Assembly (NCBI GenBank): GCA_003024785.1
Contig: PUQB01000076.1
Coordinates: 634,131 to 698,130 of the forward strand
Direction of reading: 5' to 3'
Length of the DNA stretch: 64,000 nt
Source of the DNA: Selaginella tamariscina
Taxonomy: Eukaryota > Streptophyta > Lycopodiopsida > Selaginellales > Selaginellaceae
The notes under the pieces were generated by a model, which saw nothing but the letters and a program-made list of their open reading frames with translations, did not search any database and was not told the origin of the DNA. Made by a program: the position numbers and the translations under genes. Positions 55,164 to 64,000 of the stretch are shown here, piece by piece; position 1 is the stretch's first letter, and the number at the start of each line of letters is the position of its first letter.

Positions 55164-56495
55164 TCAATGCGCAATTTCCTCGGTAGAGCTGCGATGACGA
55201 TCCCTCCCCATTAACCACTGCAGAGTCCTCCTTGCAACAATAGATACACTTGCCATGGAAGATGCAGCAGAACCCGTACTCTTCATCTCTGCATTGGTGC
55301 TACAAATTGACGCTTGATCCCAGGACGACGAGTTGTTGTTGTTGTTGTTGTTGTTGTTAGTACCGTTGTGCTGTTCGCTCGTCACTCTGTTCTTCCACCA
55401 CCAAACTGCACTCGACTGCTCCTCGCTAGTGCTCTGATGGTCCGCATTCAACCGAAACGAGAAAGAACTTAACGAATTCATCTTGTCCGAATTGAAGCTC
55501 TTGTCACGCACGGTACTAGCCGTGCTGCCCTTCTTCCTCCAGGGCGCCCAGCTGAGTGAGGCCCGCTGTGGACCCTGTTGGTCAACCATTGGCCGCGGGT
55601 CAATGTCGATCGTAACCCACGGACTCCCTCCTCTTTCCGGTATGCATTCGGACAGAGCGGTACGGTGCCCTGGCGTACCGGGCGGCTTCCACTTCCTGTG
55701 CATTGGAGTAGGTGCCACCACCAACACAGCCATTTGCTCTTCCCCAGTAACCACGTACTCATATGAGCCCATTGAGTAGGATCTCCTACAGCTGATTACC
55801 GCACTCTCATCCCCCGGTGCTGCTGGATTTGGCACTAACCTCCCAAGCTTGACAGGGACTACACGAGGCGGAACCTCATGAGTTGCAGCTGGATTGTGCT
55901 GTGCATCTGTCGTACCACAGTCTACAACTGCTGAAGAGTCGGTCATTGTAGTTGCCACGCTGCTGGCACCAAATGAGTCAACTCGAATGCCACCCAGTAC
56001 TGCAGGTGTACAGCCGAGTGAGGAGCCAGACGCATCCGGCAAAAGACTACACCTGCACAGCGGGCAAGTGGAATGTGAAAGCAGCCATGTGTCAATGCAC
56101 TCAATGTGGAAAGCGTGACTGCACTTTGGGAGCAGACGGAGTTTATCGTCACCCGAGAACTCATTCAGACATACCGCACAGTCTGCGCCGTCCTTGAGCC
56201 CCCTTACCGCGCGGTAAAGAAAAACAGGTAGTGCGTCTATGAAAGCCTGTTCCACACCTGAGTCATGGAGATGAAAGAGATGCTGCAGTTGACCCTGTAG
56301 GGAATTGAGTGACCCGCTGCTGTTGTTTCTGCGGGAGAGTCCGTTGTTGGATGAAGAAGTCCGAGCAAAGCATCTGGCTAGCAAATGCAAGAACCCAGAG
56401 AGGAAGAAGACAACAGTGATGAGAACTATGATGACCACAACGCTGGGGCTCAGCTGAGGAGCACCGGTGCTGGTGCTTGGGCTGCTCCCCACCAT
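55164..56495 (-). CDS. ATL-type RING-H2 E3 ubiquitin ligase
   Basis: ATL proteins are membrane-anchored ubiquitin ligases. This intronless gene encodes 443 residues. An N-terminal Ser/Thr-rich stretch leads to one membrane segment (SVVVIIVLITVVFFLSGFL), a basic Ser/Asn linker, then the ATL GLD-like region ending IDALPVFLYRAV. The RING-H2 domain is complete: CAVCLNEF, then LLPKCSHAFHIECIDTWLLSHSTCPLCR, with Pro before the sixth-position Cys as expected of ATLs. The long C-terminal half has a SYSMGSYEYVV motif found in ATL46/ATL13-type proteins. It also has a run of nine Asn encoded by (AAC)n, seen as (GTT)n at about 55330-55360 on the plus strand. Start ATG 56495 is used rather than a TTG just upstream. 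Frame is intact. Confidence 0.93.
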   Translation of the reverse strand: MVGSSPSTSTGAPQLSPSVVVIIVLITVVFFLSGFLHLLARCFARTSSSNNGLSRRNNSSGSLNSLQGQLQHLFHLHDSGVEQAFIDALPVFLYRAVRGLKDGADCAVCLNEFSGDDKLRLLPKCSHAFHIECIDTWLLSHSTCPLCRCSLLPDASGSSLGCTPAVLGGIRVDSFGASSVATTMTDSSAVVDCGTTDAQHNPAATHEVPPRVVPVKLGRLVPNPAAPGDESAVISCRRSYSMGSYEYVVTGEEQMAVLVVAPTPMHRKWKPPGTPGHRTALSECIPERGGSPWVTIDIDPRPMVDQQGPQRASLSWAPWRKKGSTASTVRDKSFNSDKMNSLSSFSFRLNADHQSTSEEQSSAVWWWKNRVTSEQHNGTNNNNNNNNNSSSWDQASICSTNAEMKSTGSAASSMASVSIVARRTLQWLMGRDRHRSSTEEIAH

Positions 56496-58153
56496 CAAGG
56501 AATTCTAGGATAATAATTCAAGAGGCATATTTGAAGCAAGATCTGAGTTGTGAACTTACAAAGATTGGTGATCCATCTACCTAATCACCGAATTGCTTCC
56601 TCTCGCTGCTGCTCCTGCTCGTTCATCTATTGATTCCCTCACAATGTTTGTGAAGCAAATTAGGTGGGTTGTTGCGGACATTCATTGCCCTGCACTGCAA
56701 ATACAGAAACAAACAAAACCACAAATTGGAATGCGCTTGCTCTTCTCGTTCCCATTGTTTTCCCGGTGGGAATCAGGGTATTTCCCTCGCAAGTGCATGG
56801 CATACCTTGTAGCGTGGCAGCGGTAGATGCCACGGTGGCAGGACCTTTTAATGAATTAGGAGAGCCATCATGTCATTGCAATTCAAACGAGAGGGGAGGT
56901 GGTGTCTGCTTTCAGTTCAGACACGAAGTGCATTCAATGCGCTCTCTGTCAAGAAAAAAAAATGATTAGTCGACTAAATACCATTTTCCCAGTTAAACAA
57001 AATAGGATTACCATTCCTTCACGGGGATTACGTCCTTTGACTTGTGCGGATTATGTGGGAGATCAATCCATTCCAATCTTACCTGAAGAAGGTGATGCAA
57101 TGGCGTTACTCACCGCTTAACAGAATAAGCAAATCTCCCACATGCGTTACCATAGGATTTGACGGGCTTCATCTTTCAAAAACTATTTGATTCAAAAAGA
57201 ATATACATTGAAAACATCTAAATTTGGAGCCGTACCAACCTTAAATCCGTACGTAATCGTTGCACCAATAATTAATTAAGCTCGGACCATCAAATTTGCA
57301 AAAGCAAAATTTATATAGTTTCAATGTTTTAAATTTCTCCATACGTAAGACTGATGCCTTAAATTTTTTTGATAAAATCGGCTTAAAAATGCATATAACA
57401 ACAGTAATCATGTTTTGCATGTTGACAAAAGGATAACTTATAAAGTAGGGTTTCTAACCGATCTATAGGTAACTCCACCAGTACTTTGTTGTCAGCCCAT
57501 CCATACGGTCCACATTATACATGGTAATTTATTTATTAAGTTATTTTAAGTTAAATGTTGATATGGCCAATGATTAGGGAGAGGTACATTTTTAATATAC
57601 CTATTATTTATTTAATCTTTATTTTAATATACCACCATGGTTCAAAACAGTGAAAAACTTTTAATTATTGCTAAGAGTTACAATGAAATTACTCAAACTC
57701 GTATAAAATTCCCAAATGCCTGTGTTATCTAGGGTAATGTTCAAAAGTTTATGCATGGTGAGACCAAAAATCATCAAACAAAGTTTTTCATGCATACATT
57801 AAAAGCAAGTGTTAACAAGACAAACTTCTTAACCACTGTTTTGTACTATTGTTCTTATGGACCAAACGATCGTAAAGAAGATTGAGTCGAGTTGAATAAT
57901 AAAGGAAGAAGGAAAGGCTCAATAAAAAATGGGTGTTTGTACAAGTTTACTTTAAAGTAACTATATTTATGGTTAAGTTACGCAGAGATTATATACCATT
58001 ATAGGTATTACATTAAATTTAGTAATTAAATGAAAACACAACATACAAGAGATCAAACTAAATATTGTATGCAAATTACTATACCATGATATTTAGAATA
58101 TTCAAAAGAATATTTAACACACTATTAAAGAGCTTGTTCTTAAAGTTTCAATT
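56496..58153. other. gene-poor interval between ATL gene and copy 2
   Basis: The first 150 bases are ATL leader and promoter. Bases 56593-57120 contain short open stretches; the one at 56899-57120 (73 codons, PSRGLRPLTCADYVGDQ) has unusual composition, but I do not recognise it. From 57180 to 58150 the DNA is very AT-rich with no coding sign. No LTR ends or RNA genes were recognised. Confidence 0.45.
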
Positions 58154-58350
58154 TGTAAGATATTGTATATTGTATATATGCATGTGTATATACACACATA
58201 CGTAGTGACACATGGGTGGTGATCTGGCCCTCATGTGTCAGTGCCATGTGTCATATGTGTGCCATGTGACGGAAGGTCTCTTGTATATAAATAAAGAGGG
58301 TTTTGAGCTGAAAAATTCATCACATTTGTGCATATTTATTTGTTCTTTCA
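58154..58350 (+). repeat. left LTR of copy 2
   Basis: The 197-base LTR begins TGTAAGATATTG and ends TTCTTTCA. The central inverted repeat (TGACACATGGG, TGGTGATCTGG, CATGTGTCA) is kept although other parts diverge from copy 1. A TATA-like TGTATATAAATA lies near 58280. Confidence 0.9.
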
Positions 58351-58404
58351 TTGGTAAAGAAGTTGGATATTCCTTTTCTCCCACCTCTTCCTTTTCTTAT
58401 TTCC

Positions 58405-59360
58405 ATGACAATGAATATGGAGACGGCTTTTAGCATTATTGCTACTACTATTGATGCACAAACTAAGTTAGAGTGCTTTGTTGAGGGTCCACCCTACATG
58501 AGCTTCTGCCGAGGGATCTGCTTCTAATACTCCTTCGTCTTTTCACAAGCCACAAATCGAGGGTTTAACCGCAATCTTTTTGTGGTGATCCGGGAGATGA
58601 TGTATACCACTGGTTTGATAATTTCCAAGTTATTATTCGTTACCATGGTTGGGATGAGACCCGTGCTCTCAAAGAATTTCTTACATGTTTGGAAGGCCAT
58701 GCGCTCAAATGGTATAATGGATTGGTTGCAGAAATTCAAGCCAATAATAATCGGTTGACGGAATGCCTCAAACGTACGTTTGGCAAAGTTGAGGATTCAA
58801 ATGATGCTTTCCAACAACTACATGCAATACGACAACATCCTAGTGATTCTGTTATGCGGTTCAGTATTAGGTTCGGAGATTTAGCTTGGCGTGCATATCC
58901 TAACATGCCTGAGCCCATTAAGCTTGATATGTTGTTATGGCCGACTATGCGACTCGAACTCGTTCAATTCATTCGGGCTCTTCGTCCTACCACATTGGAG
59001 GAAGCTTTTGCACTAGCTCAACGATTTGAGTTTATGCCTAGTGAGGGCCGTGGTCCCCTTGGGTTACCTGCTCCTCCTATTTAGTGTGCTGATCCAATGG
59101 AGGTTAACGTTGTTGCATATGTGCCCGCACAACAAGCCTTTTGTGGTCAACCTCGGGGCCCACCTCGTGGACCACCTCCATAAAATCGTCTTGCACTTGC
59201 TCCAATTCCTGCTCGTGGTGGTCAAAATCCACGGATTCATGACAGGAGGAATCGAAACAATGCAGATGACCCAATCAAGTTCATTGTTGGGCATGTTGGC
59301 CATTATGTCTGATGATAAGCTTCTAGATGACAAAGCCTCTCTTGCAGGTGGATCTATTAC
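58405..59360 (+). pseudogene. gag of copy 2, broken
   Basis: It begins near ATG 58405 (MTMNMET) and the capsid-like part reads from 58689 to 59080 (FGKVEDSNDAFQQL, MRFSIRFGDLAWRAYP). A TAG near 59082 replaces a CAG codon of copy 1, and a TAA near 59181 replaces CGA. The zinc-knuckle part is deleted. Confidence 0.75.
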
Positions 59361-59499
59361 GAAAAACCAGTAATCGTACGGGCGATAGAGGGATCCCATG
59401 CGATGAAAACTCCACCTCCATGCTTTTGCTGCTATGCATATAAAGGGTTGCAAGTTCCACCAAATCATCAGTTTTCACATTTTCTGCACGAGTGAATGA

Positions 59500-62400
59500 T
59501 GTTTCAGTCACAGTGCTTGTGGATACAGGATCTAGTTGTCTTCCATAACTACTTCTTTGGCACATCGGTGCTCATTACCTTAAGAGTGCAGATAAGGTCT
59601 TGCACATTTTATATGGTAATGGGCAGTCTCGTGCAGTATCACAGTACACCACTTCGACTACGCTGGTTATGGGTGCCAATGTAAGTTTCCCTCTGGGTCT
59701 CTTAGGGTTGTCCCTTCCCAGGTCTTTGACATTATTCTGGGATGTGATTGGTTAAAGCAGTCGAAAGGTATGTGTGATTTTTCACTCTCTCCTCCTGTAT
59801 TACGCTTGGAGTCTGTGTCTCTGCAGTCTGTTCCTTTACGTCCAGAGAAGCTTGTTGCTGTTTGTATCACGCATACAGCTCCTTTGATTCCAGTCTTGGG
59901 GTGGTGTTCATCTCAACAGGTTCAAATGTCGGATCCGTCACCTGAGTATCGAGCACACTGCATCGAACAACTTAAGCAGCAGTATGCAAGTTTGTTCAAA
60001 TTTGATCTGTCCCAAGGTGCACGTGTGAAGACTCGACACTGTATACCCACAGCAATGCAAAGCCTTTCAAAGTCCCGGTTCGACGCAGGTCACCAAAAGA
60101 GTTATCAGCCATGCGAACAGCTGTTACATGATATGATTGGTAAGCGGTGTGTCGTCCATCACGGAGTCCATGGGCATGTGAACCTCATTTGGTTCCCAAG
60201 CCTGATGGATCTCTACGATTTTGTGTGGATTACCGACCTTTAACGATGTTACCATCAAAGATGTCTATCCACTTCCGAACTCTGCCGATCTATTAGATCG
60301 TTTGGGTCAGAGTCGATGGTTTACTAAGTTGGATTTGGCATCAGGATATTGGCAGGTTCCTATGGCTGAGGAGGATATTCCAAAAACGGCCTTCGGACAC
60401 CATTTGGTCTTTACGAGTTTTTGGTCATGCCTTTTGGATTGACTTCAGCTCCTGCCACCTTTCAACGCATGATGGATGAGCTTCTTTCGATATGCCTGAT
60501 ATCACTGCCGATTTTATCGACGATGTGCTCATTCATGGGTCTGGTTCTTGGGAGGATCACATTCGTGATGTACGCGTTCTTGATCGATTTCGAGAAGTTG
60601 GCTGAAGTTGAAACTTGAAAAGTGTGTGTTTGGTTCGACCGACACCACTTACTTGGGTTACCGTATATCTCGAGAGGGTTTACAGGTGGATCCAATGAAG
60701 TTGAGCTGTTCGAGAGTTCCCTCGTCCCCGTACAGTACAGGAAGTCCAGCGTTTCTTGGGCACGGTGCAGTACTTGGGTCGATTCATCGATCATCTCACT
60801 GATCGAACTGCCCCTCTTCGGGAGTTAGTTCGTCCACAGGTATCTTTCAGGTGGACTCGCAGGTGTCAGCAGGCATTTGACCAGTTAAAAGAGTTCCTGA
60901 CAACTCCACCATTGCTTCAATACCCAGATTTTACTCGTCCGTTCATTTTACGAGTAGATGCCTCAGATGTTGGTATTGGTGGTGTATTGATGCAAACTGA
61001 TGCTGTGGATTCTTCAATTCGACACCCGGTGGCTTACATTAGTCGAGTACTCGCGCCCTGAGCGGAATTATTCCACTACTGAAAAAGAATGCCTTGCTGC
61101 TGTTTGGGGTTTTGAACGACTTCATGCCTACTTACATGGGAGTGAAACACTTTTGGAGTGTGATCATGCTGCTGTCACTTCCTTATTAAAACGGAATTTA
61201 GTGGGTCGTGTAGCCAGATGGGCATTACGTCTCCAGGTATATAACTTTAAGGTGGTGCACAGGCCTGGGCGAACAATGGTGGATGCGGATGCACTTTCTC
61301 GAGCACCCCTCTCCGATTCCACTTTGCCTGCTCATGCAGTAGCATTCGGTTTGATACAAGCCCCTCAGGTATTCGATGCCGACTTACCATCCTTGGAACA
61401 GTGGCAGGATGCTCAAAAACATGAACCATGGACGAGGCAATTACGCGATGCGTTTGCAAATCCGTCTTCCGAACCTCGGTTTCGACAATATCATGCTCAG
61501 TTTCGACTTCAGGATGGTTTATTGTATTTTATTGGGACAAATCCAGAGGACAGATGGCGTTTGGCTGTACCCTCTACATATGTTCCACACCTTCTTCGAG
61601 CATATCATGATTCACCTATTGTTGGAGGTCATCTTGGTCACCAACGAGTGTTGGAGAAGCTGCGCCGATCATTTTATTGGCCCAGCATGCGTGGTGATGT
61701 GATCAGGTATATTCAAAGCTGTCCCACTTGTCAAACTCGGAATTCCTCTACGACTCGGGCCATGGGGTGTTGGAATCCATCAATGTCTCTCGCCCTTTTG
61801 AGTTAATTGCAGTGGATTTAATGGGACCTTTTCCACGTTCTTCTCAAGGTAACCAGTACATCATTGTTGTATCCGATTATTTAACTCGATGGGTGGAGGT
61901 TGGTGCTCTTCCGGATGCAACTGCCATGTCAACAGCTTTGTTTCTGTTCGATAATGTGGTTTTGCAGCATTCTTGTCCAGAGCGGATGTTATCAGACAAT
62001 GGCCCCGCTTTCATTGCAGAGGTATTCCGAGTGTTGTGTGAGAGGTTAGGGGTAAAACATTCATTTGCCTCTCCGTATCATCCACAAACTGATGGTTTGG
62101 TGGAGCGATTGAATCGGACCTTCAAGGGTATGATCTCGAAGTATGTGAACTTCAATCACACGGACTGGGATTGGTATTTGCGATGTTTGAGATTTGCTTA
62201 TGTAACAGGCATTCAGAGTTCGATTGGTATCTCTCCATTCAAGGCATTGTATGGATATGATCTAAGTTGCCTAGTGAATTGGGGTTACTTCTATGTGCAG
62301 AGTTTGCTGAACATCTTGATCGAGCTTAAATACAGCAATAATCTTCTTACAATGCACAACATCAAATTCCACCATATTTTATTGATGGTGACTTAATATT

Positions 62401-62660
62401 GGTACGTTTTCCCAAGCTGATTGCACCTGGGCTTGCAACTGACTTATTACATAAGTGACTTGGTCCCTACCGAGTACTTCAAAAGGTTGGTCCTCAGGTG
62501 TATCAAGTACAGTTAGTGGGATCTCATGAGGTGGAGATAGTTCACGTAGTTCGAATGAAATGGTTTGTTGTTCAAGACCCGTTGAGTACATTTGGTCATA
62601 CCTTAGATGAACCAGCTCACATGGATCTAAGACCATTAGATCCATCACCATCTACACAGC
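59500..62660 (+). pseudogene. pol of copy 2 (protease, RT, RNase H, integrase), broken
   Basis: Protease motif VLVDTGSS lies near 59513. The reverse transcriptase has WFTKLDLASGYWQV (60316-60360) and FIDDVLIHG (60510-60535), better kept than in copy 1. RNase H includes ILRVDASDVGIGGVL (60945-60990). Integrase is the longest open part (61000-62396) with GHLGHQRVLEKL, CPTCQTRN, FELIAVDLMGPFP, MLSDNGPAF and YHPQTDGLVERLNRT, so the three catalytic acids are present. Its C-terminal GPYRVL region is shifted in frame near 62400. Confidence 0.83.
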
Positions 62661-62677
62661 CGTAGAGGGGAGGATAA

Positions 62678-62871
62678 TGTACGATGTTGTATATTGTATA
62701 TACACATGTGTATATACACACATGCGTAGTGACACATGGGTGGTGATCTGACCCCATGTGTTAGTGCCACGTGTTGCATGTGTGCCACGTGGCATAAGGT
62801 CTCATGTATATAAACAGGGTTTTGTACATGAATAAAATCATCACTTTTGTGCATATTTATCTGTTCTTTCA
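62678..62871 (+). repeat. right LTR of copy 2
   Basis: The 194-base LTR begins TGTACGATGTTG, ends CTGTTCTTTCA and contains ATGAATAAAATC, a possible poly(A) signal. It is preceded by a purine-rich tract (GTAGAGGGGAGGATAA). Termini and the central inverted repeat match the other three LTRs with small changes. Confidence 0.9.
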
Positions 62872-64000
62872 AATTCATAAATATCCAATTTTACCATGAT
62901 TTGAGACCTTGATTAGTTTTGTTATATGCTAGGATATTGTTGCACACTAGAATCCATACAAATGAAAATACATCAAGACTACCCAACCCATTGTGTCTAA
63001 CAATGATAACCAGAAGTCAAATCCCATGGAGAGCCCATAAACGGTATTTGCATATCCCACTAAACAAAGCATCTCCAACAACATATCCCGTGTGGCATGT
63101 CCTAAAAATATTCCCCTCCCTTAGAGATTTGTAATAGAAGATGGAGCAAGTGAAAAACTAACACACAATAAAGATGATGAAGCAAATACAACAAGGAAAC
63201 CACACAAAACCAAAGGGAAATCCATAGAGACACATAAACAAGCTCATCTCCCATAAACACATTGTGAAGTGCCTAACCCACAACAACCAACACATTCCAA
63301 TACAAAAGAGACATGCTACCATCATTCTAGTTGTTGAGAGTGAAGTTTAAGCCCATGGCCAAGCAAATGAGAGAATCATCCAACCCCACACACCCAACCA
63401 AAGCCTTAGTAGCATTAGAAAGTGCCTAATAGTCATTGAAGTTGAAATGAAACTGAAAAAGAAACCACCATGTAACTAAATTCACCATGTTAAGTTAGCC
63501 AAGGCTAGCAAATTAGCTGCACATTCCAACCACAATCCACATGGTAAGTTGTTAGAACTTTGTCTCTCCATAGCTAACTAAAAAGACCATGATTGCTCAC
63601 TTGAAACCTAATGCAATATGAATCAATACCATGTTGTAGTGTTTCCCGCAAATGTGAAAGTCACAAATAGCACATCCCTAGTAGAAGGATATGATAGCAG
63701 TTTGTTAAAACCAAGAGATTAAGACAATAGGGGTAGGAGGATACAATATATGAGAAAGCGAAGCAAAAACAACCACACAACAACAAAAAATGTCATTGCT
63801 ATAATCCATAGAAGGCCATGAAGAACATACAACAGATGCCATAATTGGGCAAGTGCTATAGTTGTGCAAATTCCCAACACCTACAAGAAGTACCAAATAC
63901 AATGGTGTATAGAAGCTTAGAGAACAAATGAAAGCCCAAAATCAAACTTAAAATGGTAAGAATACAACACTTGAATAGGCTCCAACACATTATCACAGTT
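62872..64000. other. A-rich tail of the window, no gene seen
   Basis: The plus strand is rich in A and C and poor in G throughout, with phrases such as CACAACAACCAACAC. No reading frame is convincing, no LTR ends or tandem repeat were found, and no RNA gene was recognised. It may be an eroded repeat. Confidence 0.45.

Larger units (their letters stand above)
58154..62871 (+). mobile_element. short-LTR Ty3/gypsy retrotransposon, copy 2
   Basis: A 4.7-kb element of the same family and orientation as copy 1, with LTRs at 58154-58350 and 62678-62871, flanked by a 4-base duplication AATT. Gag, protease, reverse transcriptase, RNase H and integrase occur in Ty3 order. It keeps 87 bases of integrase lost from copy 1 but has its own deletions (for example about 62284-62300 relative to copy 1) and many stops. 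Several stops arise where copy 1 has CAG or CGA codons, typical of C-to-T decay. It cannot act on its own. Confidence 0.9.

Noticed and set aside
62872..64000. Possible satellite or centromeric repeat
   Set aside because: Composition is biased, but I found no repeating unit by eye.

Overview
This window is nuclear DNA from a land plant. The evidence is nuclear genes for organelle proteins (RbcX, an EGY-type protease, two PPR proteins), a KDM5 demethylase with PLU-1 region, a kinesin-12, an ATL RING-H2 protein and Ty3/gypsy elements. Introns of about 45-75 bases, intergenic gaps of tens of bases and the family mix suggest a lycophyte such as Selaginella. That assignment is inference; no marker settles it.

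Region 1 (1-31,700) is gene dense. In order: PPR (-), RbcX (+), EGY3-like (-), CHMP7 (+), ATP23 (-), kelch/coiled-coil (-), CNR8/PLAC8 (-), xylulose kinase (+), mannose-6-phosphate isomerase (+), lectin-domain galactosyltransferase (-), CBP20 (-), KDM5/JMJ17 (-), a second PPR (-), PIMT (-) and a VTT/TMEM41-type membrane protein (-). Three gene pairs are head to head with only 12, 18 and 79 bases between start codons.

Region 2 (32,000-46,000) is a three-level nest of LTR retrotransposons. A short-LTR Ty3/gypsy element (+) was interrupted in its integrase by a long LTR (+), now apparently solo. That LTR was in turn interrupted by a nearly complete 7.35-kb chromodomain element (-) whose two LTRs look about 99% identical.

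Region 3 (46,400-56,500) holds a 2-oxoglutarate dioxygenase of the gibberellin 3-oxidase type (+), a kinesin-12 (-), a mitochondrial-type DEAD-box helicase (+) and an ATL RING-H2 ubiquitin ligase (-). Region 4 (56,500-64,000) is gene poor and carries a second, degenerate copy of the short-LTR element (58,154-62,871).

Many conserved genes change frame once or twice by a single base, usually beside a short run of one nucleotide and with both sides still well conserved. CBP20, both PPR genes, the galactosyltransferase, KDM5, phosphomannose isomerase and the helicase are examples. Residual consensus error is the simplest explanation, so these genes are annotated as real. The genes shown do not form one pathway; shared themes are chloroplast and mitochondrial maintenance, Golgi/endosomal membranes and chromatin. 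I found no convincing novel multi-gene system.
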